Assembly: GCA_938083135.1 (NCBI GenBank)
Contig: CALLKY010000032.1
Coordinates: forward strand, 33,613 to 97,612
Length of the DNA stretch: 64,000 nt
Direction: 5' to 3'
From: an uncultured Alphaproteobacteria bacterium
GTDB lineage: Bacteria; Pseudomonadota; Alphaproteobacteria; Bin95
Part shown: positions 34,098 through 43,900 of the stretch, in pieces
Numbering within the stretch: position 1 is the stretch's first letter
Layout of the letters: each line of letters starts with the position of its first letter
Made by a program: the position numbers and the translations under genes
Notes under the pieces: generated by a model
Seen by the model: only the letters and a program-made list of their open reading frames with translations
What the model was told of the DNA's origin: nothing
Databases searched by the model: none

Positions 34098-34643
34098 ATG
34101 GCCTATGATATCAGCCAGGTTCGATTTCTCATCATTGAGGACAATCCAGCGCTCGCAACGCTATTTCGCAGCCTGCTTTCAGGTTTAGCCGTCCGCCATA
34201 TCGCAAGTGCAGCGAATGGCGAAACAGGCAAGAAGCTCGTTGTATCCTTCAAGCCAGACATCATTATTACCGACTACAAAATGTCCCCCATTTCCGGCAT
34301 CGAATTCACCAAATGGCTCCGCACAAGCCCAGAAAGCCCAGATCCAGACGTCGCCGTTATCATGACCTCCGCCTATTCTGAAATTGAGCGGGTCATCATG
34401 TCCAGGGATGCAGGCGTGAATGAGTTCCTGGTGAAGCCTGTAACGGTGCATACGCTTTATCAGCGTATTCGCACGATCATCGAAAGCGACCGTCCGTTTA
34501 TCCGTGCAGCTGAATATGCTGGCCCTTGCCGCCGCCGGAACCGTCGCACCACGTATGATGGCCCTTTCAGGCGTATGGATGACGCCGCTGTCGCTAATCC
34601 AGCAATAGCGGATGCAGCAGATATGGCCGAACTCGCAATCTAA
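34098..34643 (+). CDS. stand-alone CheY-like response regulator
   Basis: A receiver-domain protein of 181 residues. It has acidic residues at IIEDNPALATLF (Glu14-Asp15), the phospho-acceptor Asp59 in IIITDYKMSP, the conserved Thr/Ser in VAVIMTSAYS and the Lys in EFLVKPVTVHTLYQRI. After residue ~125 a basic stretch (CRRRNRRTTYDGPFRR) replaces a DNA-binding or enzyme domain, so output is probably by protein contact. AAGGAG (34083-34088) lies nine bases before ATG 34098. No histidine kinase is in the window. The form resembles receiver proteins with a short basic tail known in alphaproteobacteria. Confidence 0.87.
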   Translation: MAYDISQVRFLIIEDNPALATLFRSLLSGLAVRHIASAANGETGKKLVVSFKPDIIITDYKMSPISGIEFTKWLRTSPESPDPDVAVIMTSAYSEIERVIMSRDAGVNEFLVKPVTVHTLYQRIRTIIESDRPFIRAAEYAGPCRRRNRRTTYDGPFRRMDDAAVANPAIADAADMAELAI

Positions 34644-34734
34644 AGCGCACGCCCGGCTGTCTCGCCACTTTCGCAGAATCTGATATCTTCGCCGCCAAGT
34701 TCCGTGTCTCCCGGCGGACTTGGGAGCGCTTACT

Positions 34735-35484
34735 GTGCCAGACCCTCAAATTGCTGCCGTTATCGGCTTTGCCTTCTTTGCAGGCTGCGTCATCAAAGGC
34801 GTTACCGGCATGGGCATGCCACTCGTCGCTATTGCGATCATGTCACTGGTGCTTGATGTGCAGGACGCAACGCCGATGATTATGATGCCAGCGCTTGTAG
34901 CAAACGTTTATCAAGTGACAGAGACGCGGCGTTCCAGCATGCCGATCAAGCAACTAACGCCGATCATTGCAGGCCTGCTGATCGGGACCTATTTCGGCGT
35001 GAGCTTAGCAATCGCGACTGACCCTGCGTTAATGCTCGGGGTCCTTGGGGTGCTCATCCTCGGGTTCGTTATTCTCAGCCTCTTTAAAATTGACCCCGAA
35101 GCGCCGAAACGTGGGCGAAACCTGTTTGGCCTGGCGGCTGGCGGATTCACAGGTTTCATCGGGTCAATGACGGGCGGGTTTGGGCCAATCCTCGCAATTT
35201 TCCTGCTTTCACTCCGCTGGCCGCGTGAAACATATATGTGGGCGATGGGTGTGTTGCTGCTTTTGACAGCATCCGCACTTGGCCTGTTCTACGCATTGCT
35301 CGGCGCTTTTCCCGCTTGGGTTTTCTATGCCTCTGTCGCAGCATGCGGACCAGCACTACTTGGTATGTGGGCCGGTGGGAAAGTCCGCAGAATGGTTTCA
35401 CCTGAACGCTTTAGGTCGCTTGTGCTGGCGCTTCTGGCCGTGATCGCCATCAAGCATATCGTGACAACGCTTGGATCACTTTAG
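34735..35484 (+). CDS. TauE/SafE-family sulfite/organic anion transporter
   Basis: A 249-residue membrane protein with about eight helices. The first repeat contains FFAGCVIKGVTGMGMPLVAIAIM and the second GGFTGFIGSMTGGFGPILAIFLLSL, the paired G-x-G-rich motifs of the TauE/SafE family. Members export sulfite or move sulfonates and other small anions. GTG 34735 is preferred because GGGAG (34722-34726) lies eight bases before it; the TTG at 34720 overlaps that site. The gene is followed by an orphan TAXI binding protein, which may or may not be functionally linked. Confidence 0.83.
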   Translation: MPDPQIAAVIGFAFFAGCVIKGVTGMGMPLVAIAIMSLVLDVQDATPMIMMPALVANVYQVTETRRSSMPIKQLTPIIAGLLIGTYFGVSLAIATDPALMLGVLGVLILGFVILSLFKIDPEAPKRGRNLFGLAAGGFTGFIGSMTGGFGPILAIFLLSLRWPRETYMWAMGVLLLLTASALGLFYALLGAFPAWVFYASVAACGPALLGMWAGGKVRRMVSPERFRSLVLALLAVIAIKHIVTTLGSL

Positions 35485-35623
35485 GGCGAAAAAGATTCTC
35501 CGTGACTAAGCCCTTCAGGGGCGCCATGTTAGGGGCAAGCGCCCAGTTTCGTGGCGCTAGCTTGGGGTGTTCTTGGCGCATGTCGCGTCCAGCCCCGCTT
35601 ATCAACAGCCCTGGAGGGAACCT

Positions 35624-36787
35624 ATGACTCGTACACTCGCCGCACTCGTCGCTGGCGTATCGGTTGCTGCATTTGCCGGCACCGCAGTTGCAGACGGCCA
35701 CGCGCCAAAACTGCCACGCTCCAACGTTTGGACCGCTTATGACCTTGGTTCTTCAGGCTACGCTGAAGCCGCTGGCATCGCGAACGCTTTCCAGAAAAAG
35801 TACAAAGCGCGCGTCCGCATTATTCCGTCAGGCACGTCCATTGGCCGTCTCCTACCGCTCGTAACGGGTAAAGCTAAATACGGCTACCTCGCCAACGAAG
35901 CATTCTTCGCAGCTGAAGGCACGTATGACTTCGCATCCCCAGAATGGGGTCCGCAGGACATTCGCATCATCGCCGGCCGCATCGCGACCGTCGGTTTCGC
36001 TGTCGCAAAAGACAGCGGCGTCGTTGAAATTGCTGATCTTAAAGGCAAGCGCGTTGGCTTCGTGAAGGGCAACCCTTCCGTAAACGTCAAAAACGCTGCT
36101 TATCTCGCATTCGGTGGCTTGACGCCTGATGACGTTCAGCAGGTGTGGTTCGGTTCCTATGGTGCCATGAAGACCGCACTGATCGCTGGTCAGCTTGATG
36201 CGTTTGGTTCAGTAACATCTTCCGCCAATATGCGTGAGATTGAAGCAAGCCCGCGTGGTCTGCACTGGCCGCAATTCCGCCCAGGCAACAAAGCTGGCTG
36301 GAAAGCTGTAACCGATGTTGTTTCCTTCGCCGCACCGGCACAGGAAACTCGTGGTGCTGGCGTATCGGCTGAAAACCCTGTTTGGCTCGTTGGCTATCGT
36401 TATCCGATGATCACGACCTATGCCCGCACGTCTGAGGACGAAGCATACAACATGCTTAAAGCCCTCGACATGGCATTTGACGACTACAAGAACACAACAG
36501 CCTCTTCCTTCAACTGGGAAGTTAAGAAGTCTGCTAACCCTCCATATGACGCGCCAGCCCATGATGGCGCTGTGCGTTACATGAAGGAAAAAGGCTACTG
36601 GACTGCTGAAAGTGAAGCTTGGCAGAACGCTCGTAGCGCTCGTCTCGCAGCTGTGATCGAAGCTTGGGACAATGCACGTGGCGAATTTGATGACATGCGC
36701 GTCGCCGAAAAGGCGAAGGGCAACCGCATCAAAGAAGACAAATGGCCAGCATTCTGGGATGAGTTCCGCGCGGCTAACTTGAAATAG
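35624..36787 (+). CDS. TAXI-family TRAP transporter substrate-binding protein
   Basis: A periplasmic solute receptor of 387 residues. A signal peptide (MTRTLAALVAGVSVAAFAGTAVA) precedes DGHAPKLPR. The mature protein has DLGSSGYAEAAGIANAFQKKY, VRIIPSGTSIGRLLPLVTGKAKYGYLANEAFF, LKGKRVGFVKGNPSVN and DAFGSVTSSANMREIEASPRG, typical of the TAXI (NMT1-like) type. Codons such as GCT, CGT and GGT are commoner than in neighbours, and GGAGGG precedes the start by about five bases. These suggest strong expression. No DctQ or DctM membrane subunit is anywhere in the window, so its partner permease is elsewhere. A strong terminator follows, making it a likely single-gene unit. Confidence 0.87.
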   Translation: MTRTLAALVAGVSVAAFAGTAVADGHAPKLPRSNVWTAYDLGSSGYAEAAGIANAFQKKYKARVRIIPSGTSIGRLLPLVTGKAKYGYLANEAFFAAEGTYDFASPEWGPQDIRIIAGRIATVGFAVAKDSGVVEIADLKGKRVGFVKGNPSVNVKNAAYLAFGGLTPDDVQQVWFGSYGAMKTALIAGQLDAFGSVTSSANMREIEASPRGLHWPQFRPGNKAGWKAVTDVVSFAAPAQETRGAGVSAENPVWLVGYRYPMITTYARTSEDEAYNMLKALDMAFDDYKNTTASSFNWEVKKSANPPYDAPAHDGAVRYMKEKGYWTAESEAWQNARSARLAAVIEAWDNARGEFDDMRVAEKAKGNRIKEDKWPAFWDEFRAANLK

Positions 36788-36816
36788 TCTCGCAGATCAC
36801 TCTCTTGATCGTCCGG

Positions 36817-36848
36817 AAGGGGTCGCTTGAAAAAGCGGCCCCTTTCTC
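36817..36848 (+). terminator. intrinsic terminator after the TAXI receptor
   Basis: AAGGGGTCGCTT (36817-36828) pairs with AAGCGGCCCCTT (36833-36844) with one G-T wobble around a GAAA loop, followed by TTCTCTTT. It sits 30 bp past the stop codon. Confidence 0.9.
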
Positions 36849-36962
36849 TTTGGGGCTAATACATCTTGCATAGATGCCATGCGATTTCGCTGGCTCGACC
36901 GGAATGCTGCACTGGACCTATACTGTGCTTAATCAATAGCCACTTCCATAGGATAGCCGCAC

Positions 36963-38225
36963 ATGCGCGCCTTCTTCCGCGGACCGATGCCATTCTTGTG
37001 CGTCGGCCATTCATTCGACCACATGTTCATTCTACTTTTCAGCGTTGTGGTGCTGGAAGTAGAACGCGAGTTCGGATTGTCCTTCAATGAGGGCGTACGC
37101 CTTGCCTGGCTGGGTCTCGTGCTCTTCGGCCTTGGTGCACCATTCGCTGGGTGGTTAGCGGACAAATGGTCGGACATCGGCATGTTCGCTGTATTCTTGG
37201 TTGGAATCGGCCTTTCGACCATGGGCGCAGGCCTTGCGCAAACACCGGATCAAATGTTCGTCGCGTTGACCTGCATTGGTTTATTTGCATCAATCTACCA
37301 TCCCGTCGGCATTCCCATGGTCATGCGTGTCGCAGGATCAAAGAGCGGCCGGATGTTGGGCGTGAATGGTGTTTTCGGCAGCTATGGCATGGCCTTAGCC
37401 AGCGGCGTCGCAGCACTGATGATTTACATCGCGGGCTGGCGTATGGCCTACGTGGTACCGGGCGCGCTTAGCGTATTCCTCGGCATCTGGTTCGCCCTCC
37501 GCTTTGGACGGCTGGCGGCCGAAACTAATGCAGCGCGCAAATTGTTGGCGGCAAACAATCAAAAGAAGGAAGGCCTTGGCGAAATGGTCCGCGCGCTAGG
37601 CTTGGGCAAATTCCTACAAATCATGGGCGCACTATCGCTTATGACGCTCGGCGCCGGGCTGGTCTTCCAATGCATGACAATCGGCCTTCCAAAGATCCTG
37701 CAGGCGCGGGTCGACTGGATTGGCGATGCTGAAGGCGCTGGGTTCATCGCATCTTGCATCTTCTTCATTGGTGCGCTGGCCCAGCTTGCGGGCGGGTTCC
37801 TGGCCGACAAATTCCCACTGAAGTGGCTGTTCATCTGCATCTATGCGCTGATGACCCCTGCCCTGCTTTTGGCAGCGTTTGCGACAAACGAGCTGATGAT
37901 CCTGGCGTTGTGGCTAATCATGATGATTACCGTTGGCAACCAGCCTGTCTCAGACTTCCTATTCTCGCGATATGTGCCGAAGCGTTGGGTCAACACGGCT
38001 TTCGGATTCCGCTTTGCCCTATCGCTTGGCACAGCGGTGATCGCGGTGCCGTTGCTTGGTGAGGTCTTCGACCGTACGGGTGACTTCTACTATGCCTTCC
38101 TAGTGATGGCGTTAGCAGCGATCGTTGCTGTACTGGCGGCGCTTATTTTACCGGGCGGCGGCATGCAGGCAGAGGAGCCCGCAGCGCCTGAACCCAAAAC
38201 GCCTATCCCGGCAGGCGCCGATTAG
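36963..38225 (+). CDS. MFS transporter
   Basis: A 420-residue transporter. Early segments are GHSFDHMFILLFSVVVLEVEREFG and LGLVLFGLGAPFAGWLADKWSDIG, the latter being the loop between helices 2 and 3 of the facilitator fold. ASIYHPVGIPMVMRVAGSKSGRMLGVNG before helix 5 resembles the fosmidomycin-resistance (Fsr)-like group, in which the IYHPVG motif recurs. About twelve helices are present, with a proline/alanine-rich cytoplasmic tail at the end. It is probably an exporter. It overlaps the convergent TrmH-like gene by 23 bp. Confidence 0.83.
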   Translation: MRAFFRGPMPFLCVGHSFDHMFILLFSVVVLEVEREFGLSFNEGVRLAWLGLVLFGLGAPFAGWLADKWSDIGMFAVFLVGIGLSTMGAGLAQTPDQMFVALTCIGLFASIYHPVGIPMVMRVAGSKSGRMLGVNGVFGSYGMALASGVAALMIYIAGWRMAYVVPGALSVFLGIWFALRFGRLAAETNAARKLLAANNQKKEGLGEMVRALGLGKFLQIMGALSLMTLGAGLVFQCMTIGLPKILQARVDWIGDAEGAGFIASCIFFIGALAQLAGGFLADKFPLKWLFICIYALMTPALLLAAFATNELMILALWLIMMITVGNQPVSDFLFSRYVPKRWVNTAFGFRFALSLGTAVIAVPLLGEVFDRTGDFYYAFLVMALAAIVAVLAALILPGGGMQAEEPAAPEPKTPIPAGAD

Positions 38226-38757
38226 CCTTCTCCAAATGGCGAAGCTTTGGCCTGCCGTGGACATGCTCTTTCTTCGGCTCTGTCGGCGCACCAACGCGAA
38301 CAGGCCGCTCAGCAAAGCGTCCCATGGAGATCATGCGATCATACATGACGAGCGCGCCTGCAAGGCCGACATTGACGCAGAACTTCGTCGGGATCTTGAT
38401 CACATATTCGCACTGCGCCGTTAGCTCCGGCGACAGGCTGGCGCGTTCCGGGCCTAATACATAGGCAGCACGCGCCGGATGGCGAAAGCTTGGCAGCTCA
38501 ATCGCATCATCCGTTAGCTCAATGCCGACAAGGTCGCAGCCTTTGGGCAACATCAGTTCGCCCAGCGTATCGAACTCATAGAGCGGCAGATTATCTGTGG
38601 CGCTCGATGTGTCGACCTTACGCCCGTGCTTGGTTTTGTATGTCGCACCGATGGTGAATAGGAACTGCGCGCCAAAGGCGTGCGCCGTCCGCATCAATGC
38701 GCCAAGGTTTTGAGCCTTGCTCAGCCCCTCAACGCCTATACCGTAATATCCTCGCAT
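38203..38757 (-). CDS. TrmH/SpoU-family RNA 2'-O-methyltransferase
   Basis: A compact SPOUT methyltransferase of 184 residues. The three family motifs are visible: motif 1 SKAQNLGALMRTAHAFGA near residue 14, motif 2 YVLGPERASLSPEL near 100, and motif 3 VIKIPTKFCVNVGLAGALVMYDRM near 118-142 forming the trefoil knot. It would methylate a ribose of tRNA or rRNA, but the exact target is not clear. The C-terminal tail is basic (KKEHVHGRPKLRHLEKANRR) and may bind RNA. It is divergent from the quinone oxidoreductase gene with 50 bp between starts and convergent with the MFS gene, whose 3' end it overlaps. Confidence 0.88.
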   Translation of the reverse strand: MRGYYGIGVEGLSKAQNLGALMRTAHAFGAQFLFTIGATYKTKHGRKVDTSSATDNLPLYEFDTLGELMLPKGCDLVGIELTDDAIELPSFRHPARAAYVLGPERASLSPELTAQCEYVIKIPTKFCVNVGLAGALVMYDRMISMGRFAERPVRVGAPTEPKKEHVHGRPKLRHLEKANRRLPG

Positions 38758-38807
38758 GCGGCTATGCTTAGCGCCTGAGAATCGATTGCGGAAGAGGGCC
38801 GAATATC

Positions 38808-39842
38808 ATGCGCGCACTGTATTGCCAGGACTGGCAACCATTCAACGATCTTGAGATCGCAGATCTGCCGGACCCCACACCGCCAGAAAAAGGCCTGCGC
38901 ATCCGTGTTTTGGCTGCTGGCGTCAGCTTCGCGCAAAGCCTTGTCGTGCAGGGAAAATATCAACGAAAACCGCCCCTACCCTTCACGCCAGGCTCCGAAG
39001 TTGCCGGTATTGTTGAAGCGGTTGGCCCCGGTGCTACCCGCTTTAAGGTAGGCGACCGCGTGTTCTCCATGGTTGATTGGGGCGGCTTGGCGGAGAAGGC
39101 CGCAGCCCTTGAAGTGAATACATATCCGATGCCAGACGGCATGGAATACGCCCACGCAATCTCAATCACCAATTCCTACGGCACATCTGCTGCCGCACTC
39201 ACTTGGCAGCATCTGCTGAACGTTCAAGCAGGAGACGTTCTGCTGGTGCACGGCGCTGCGGGCGGGGTCGGGATTGCGGCTGTCGAAATCGGCAAAATCT
39301 TAGGCGCAACCGTAATAGCAACCGTTGGGTCTGAGGAGAAAATGGAGATCGTTCGCCGCCATGGCGCCGATCACGTCATCAATTACCGCGAGCAGGATTT
39401 CCGCCCGGTGGTGATGGAGCTTACAGGCGGTAAAGGCGTCAATGCCTGTTATGATCCTGTTGGTGGCGACGTATTCAAAGAATCACTCCGCTGCATGGCC
39501 GTCGAGGGTCGAATCATGCCCGTCGGATTCGCCAGCGGCACAATTCCAGACATTCCTGCGAATATCTTGTTGGTGAAGAATATCAGCGTTACCGGCCTGA
39601 ATATGGGCTATTATGGCGGCTGGTCGCCCCACGACGCGCGCTACGAAAGCGAAGGCCGCCTCCGCCCAATGATGGAGCAGTTGGGCCAATGGTACGCAGA
39701 GGGCAAGATCAAACCTGAACTCGCAGCCGCTTATTCCCTTGACCAATTCCGCGAAGCAATGGACATGGTGCTGGGCCGGAAGGCGATTGGCCGTGTGGCC
39801 GTTGTATTCGGAGATGAAGCAAAACGCCTTGGCGTCGCATGA
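38808..39842 (+). CDS. NADPH:quinone oxidoreductase-like zinc-independent MDR protein
   Basis: A medium-chain dehydrogenase/reductase of 344 residues. LRIRVLAAGVSFAQSLVVQGKYQRKPPLPFTPGSEVAGIVEAVG spans the catalytic domain (substrate side, without zinc Cys ligands), and VLLVHGAAGGVGIAAVEIGKILGATV near residue 145 is the NADPH AxxGxxG loop. This is the quinone oxidoreductase class. It reduces quinones or enones. ATG 38808 has no strong ribosome-binding site. It precedes an SDR gene by 18 bp on the same strand and may be cotranscribed; both could serve a common carbonyl-reduction step (inference). Confidence 0.88.
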   Translation: MRALYCQDWQPFNDLEIADLPDPTPPEKGLRIRVLAAGVSFAQSLVVQGKYQRKPPLPFTPGSEVAGIVEAVGPGATRFKVGDRVFSMVDWGGLAEKAAALEVNTYPMPDGMEYAHAISITNSYGTSAAALTWQHLLNVQAGDVLLVHGAAGGVGIAAVEIGKILGATVIATVGSEEKMEIVRRHGADHVINYREQDFRPVVMELTGGKGVNACYDPVGGDVFKESLRCMAVEGRIMPVGFASGTIPDIPANILLVKNISVTGLNMGYYGGWSPHDARYESEGRLRPMMEQLGQWYAEGKIKPELAAAYSLDQFREAMDMVLGRKAIGRVAVVFGDEAKRLGVA

Positions 39843-39860
39843 AGCGGCAGGAGAAATTAG

Positions 39861-40619
39861 ATGAACAGGTTTGAAGGCAAGGTCGCCATCGTCAGTGGCG
39901 CGGCCAACGGCATTGGCCGCGCCATTGCGGACCGCCTTGCAGCGGAGGGTGCCGCCATCGGCCTCCTCGACCGCGAAGGCGACGCCGCGGCTGAATTCGC
40001 GGGCGCAATTGTCCAAGCAGGTGGTCGAGCGGTTGGCCTCGAGGGCGATGTTTCCCGGCCAGAAACGGCAGCAGGTGCCGTCAGCGAAGTCGTCAGCCGC
40101 TGGGGCAAAATTGATGTGATGGTCTGCAATGCCGGCGTCACAGACCGCTCGCCGTTCTTAGAGATGACGCCAGAGTTTTTTGAGCGCGTGATCGCTATCA
40201 ATCTCAAAGGTACGTTCTACTGCGCGCAGGCTGCCGCCAAGCAAATGGTCGCCCAGGGCAATGGTGGGCGAATCGTAACGGTGTCATCAAATTCTGGCCT
40301 GTTTGGCGGGCGCGGACGCGCAGCCTATGGCTCGAGCAAGGCTGGCATCATCAATCTAACACAATCCATGGCGATAGAACTGGCAGAGCATAATATCGGC
40401 GTGAACTGCGTGGCCCCTGGGCCGACCTATACCCGCGTCACCAAAACGGCTGAATTACCGCCAAGCGTTGAAATGCGCATGCCGCTGAAACGCTTTGGCC
40501 GGCCAGAAGAAGTCGCCGCAGTCGCAGCGTTTCTTGCTTCCGGCGAGGCCAGCTTTGTTACAGGCCAGGTTTGGGGCGCAGACGGCGGGTTCAGCACTTC
40601 AGGTATGATGGAGGGGTAA
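39861..40619 (+). CDS. short-chain dehydrogenase/reductase (3-oxoacyl-ACP reductase-like)
   Basis: A 252-residue SDR. VAIVSGAANGIGRAIADRLAAEG near residue 9 is the TGxxxGIG-type cofactor loop (with Ser for Thr), followed by NAGVTDRSPF, IVTVSSNSGLFGGRGRAAYGSSKAG with the Ser/Tyr/Lys catalytic set, and GQVWGADGGFS at the end. It resembles FabG-type 3-ketoacyl reductases or polyol dehydrogenases; the exact substrate is unclear. It is 18 bp downstream of the quinone oxidoreductase gene and likely in its operon. A structured spacer of 356 bp separates it from gltB. Confidence 0.87.
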   Translation: MNRFEGKVAIVSGAANGIGRAIADRLAAEGAAIGLLDREGDAAAEFAGAIVQAGGRAVGLEGDVSRPETAAGAVSEVVSRWGKIDVMVCNAGVTDRSPFLEMTPEFFERVIAINLKGTFYCAQAAAKQMVAQGNGGRIVTVSSNSGLFGGRGRAAYGSSKAGIINLTQSMAIELAEHNIGVNCVAPGPTYTRVTKTAELPPSVEMRMPLKRFGRPEEVAAVAAFLASGEASFVTGQVWGADGGFSTSGMMEG

Positions 40620-40975
40620 GCCCTTCCATCTGGGGCTAATGGGTCGCGGCCTGAATGCGTTGGTAATGCTTGGCGCGCTGGTCATTATTCGGTAAAAGGT
40701 GTGTTCCTTTGCGGTTAGCCGCGCTTAATGCCAACGTATTCTGCCCCCATCTGGCAGCATCCGTAATGTGCAGCGGCTGAAGCTCAGTCGCCTTGCCGGT
40801 GAGCGCTGCAGCAAGGGGGTAACCGCGGGTGACGAGGGGGTTACGGCAACAAGCAGCGGAAGTTGGGTGCGTCCCGCTCCGCCTGCTAACGAGGCCGGTA
40901 CGCCTGAAACTCACCCGATGATCTGCGCATTCCACCGCCAGGTGACATGCGACCGAGAGTATAAGGATTGAGCCT
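40620..40975 (+). promoter_or_regulatory. structured leader/spacer upstream of gltB
   Basis: The 356-bp gap between the SDR and gltB shows no convincing gene; a 99-codon minus frame (40636-40935) looks non-homologous. It is structured near its middle. CGCTGC (40804-40809) can pair with GCAGCG at 40853-40858, enclosing GTAACC (40819-40824) paired with GGTTAC (40839-40844). The same GCAGCG also occurs at 40770-40775, so CGCTGC has two possible partners on either side, the geometry of a leader that could switch fold. It probably contains the gltB promoter and untranslated leader. No known riboswitch consensus is recognised. Confidence 0.4.
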
Positions 40976-43900
40976 GTGTCAATGACGCCTGAGCGCCAGG
41001 GTCTGTATGACCCCCAAAACGAACATGACGCCTGCGGCGTCGGCTTTGTTGCGGACGTAAAGGGCCGAAAATCGCACGGTATTATTGAGCAAGGCCTCGA
41101 AATCCTCCTGAAGCTTGATCATCGTGGTGCCGTTGGCGCTGACCCATTGGCCGGTGATGGCGCTGGTATTATTACACAGCTTCCAGACGCGTTTTTCCGC
41201 TCGCTCGACCTTGGCTTTGATCTGCCATTGGAAGGTGAATACGCCGTCGGGCAAATGTTCCTGCCGAAGGACGCGTCTGCGCGCAGTGATCTGGAAGCAC
41301 AGATGGAAGCCCTCGCCCAAGACGAAGGCATGACCGTGCTTGGTTGGCGCGATGTCCCTGTGAACGACAACGGACTTGGGCATACCGTAAAGGCCAGCGA
41401 ACCGGTAACCCGTCAGATTTTTATCTCACGGATTGGCTCCGGATTCGACCAGGATACCTTTGAGCGTAAGATTTTTGTTATCCGCAAGATGCTGGGCAAC
41501 AAATCGACCCTCGAGAAAGTTCCTGGATATCAGGACTTCTACATCTGCTCGATGTCCTCCCGGACGATTGTCTACAAAGGCATGCTGCTGGCTGGCCAAG
41601 TCGGTTCCTATTTCACGGACCTGCAGGATAAGAATTTCGTATCCGCGCTGGCGCTTGTCCACCAACGTTTCTCCACCAACACGTTCCCATCTTGGCGCTT
41701 GGCGCATCCGTTCCGGATGATCTGCCACAATGGCGAAATCAACACGCTTCGGGGCAATGTCAACTGGATGGCCGCCCGCCGGCACGCCATGAAGTCCGAT
41801 GTTTTTGGCGATGATCTGGACAAAATTTGGCCACTCATCCCCCATGGCCAGTCAGACACCGCAAGCTTCGATAATGCCCTAGAGCTATTGACCTTGGGCG
41901 GATATTCCATGGCCCACGCCATGATGGTGCTGATCCCAGAAGCCTGGGCTGGCAATCCACTGATGGACGAAGAACGGCGCGCGTTCTACGAATATTACGC
42001 CGCCGCCATGGAGCCATGGGATGGGCCGGCTGCGGTCGCGTTTACTGATGGTCGCCAGATTGGTGCGACGTTGGATCGTAACGGCCTCCGCCCTGCCCGT
42101 TATCTCGTCACCACAGACGATCAGGTTATTATGGCATCCGAAATCGGTGTGCTTGATATCCCACCAGAAAAGATCGCTCGCCAGTGGCGCTTGCAGCCTG
42201 GCAAGATGTTCTTGATTGATATGGAAGAGGGCCGGATCATTGATGATCTAGAGCTCAAGGAAAAGCTGTCTAAGGCTGAGCCGTACCAGGAAATCCTGTC
42301 GAAGACGCAATTCCGCCTGGAAGATCTGGATCAGGTTGAAGCGCAAGCCCCTGTATCCAAGATTCCCCTGCTCGACCGTCAGCAGGCCTTTGGCTATTCC
42401 CAGGAAGACCTGAAATTCTTCCTGGAACCCATGGCCGCGTCAGGTGACGATCCGCTTGGTTCCATGGGTGCAGACGTGCCGATTTCGGTGCTGTCGGATC
42501 GCTCCAAGCTGCTCTACACCTATTTCAAGCAGAACTTCGCCCAGGTCACCAACCCGCCGATTGATCCAATCCGCGAAGAAGTGGTGATGTCGCTGGTCTC
42601 CATGATTGGCCCGCGCCCCAACCTGTTCGGCTTCGGCGATGAGGCGGAAAATCCCCATTGGCGGCTTGAAGTAAAGCAGCCGATCCTCACCAATGAGGAA
42701 CTGGAGAAGATCCGTCACGTCACCGATCTTGTCGGCGATGCCTTCAAGACACGCACGCTCGACGCCACTTGGCCGGCTGACCAAGGCGTCGGCGGGCTGA
42801 AAGGTGCCGTGAAGTGGCTGCAAGATGAGGCTGAGAAAGCCGTTAATGACGGTTACAACATCCTGATTATTTCCGACCGGGAAATGAGCGCGGATCGTAT
42901 CCCGATCCCTGCCGTCCTTGCTTGCTCTGCCGTGCATCACCATTTGATCCGCACTGGCCTGCGTACCGAAACCGGGCTCGTGATCGAAACTGGCGAAGCG
43001 CGCGAAGTGCACCATATGTGCGTACTTGCCGGCTATGGCGCCGAAGCGATCAACCCGTATCTCGGGTTCGAAAGCATCCGAGATCGGTTGTCTGAATTGC
43101 CAGAGGACATCACAGTTGAGAAAGCCTTTGCCAACTACACGAAAGCGCTCAACAAGGGCATCATGAAGGTCATGTCCAAGATGGGCATTTCAACATATCA
43201 ATCCTATTGCGGCGCGCAAATCTTTGATGCTGTTGGATTATCCACCGCACTGGTGGAGGATTATTTCACCGGCACGGCAACGTCTGTTGAAGGCATCAGC
43301 CTGGAAGATGTCGGGCAAGAAACCGTTATCCGCCACACCCGCGCATTCGGCGATGACCCGACGCTTGAAGACATGCTGGATGTCGGTGGCGAGTACGCCT
43401 TCCGTCTGCGTGGCGAAAAACATGCCTGGAACCCAACCAGCGTGCGGAACCTGCAACATGCAGTCCGTGGGAATAACACCCAGGATTACAAAGCCTTCGC
43501 AGCCTCTATCAACGAGCAGGACAAGAATCTGCTAACCCTGCGTGGCCTGTTCAAGTTCAATTACGCAGATAAGCCAGTGCCGCTGGATGAAGTCGAACCA
43601 GTGACAGAAATCGTGAAGCGGTTCTCTACTGGTGCCATGTCCTTCGGCTCCATCAGCCGCGAGGCGCACACAACGTTGGCAATCGCCATGAACCGGATGG
43701 GCGGACGCTCAAACACCGGTGAAGGCGGCGAAGAGCCCGACCGTTTTACGCCGATGGAAAACGGCGACAGCATGCGAAGCCGCATCAAGCAGGTCGCCAG
43801 TGGCCGCTTTGGCGTGACGACGGAATATCTTGCTAACGCTGATGATATCCAGATCAAGATGGCCCAGGGCGCAAAGCCTGGCGAAGGCGGACAACTGCCC

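Noticed and set aside
40636..40935. 99-codon minus-strand open frame upstream of gltB
   Set aside because: It has an implausible composition for the start half, no ribosome-binding site and no recognisable domain, and it coincides with the paired leader elements.
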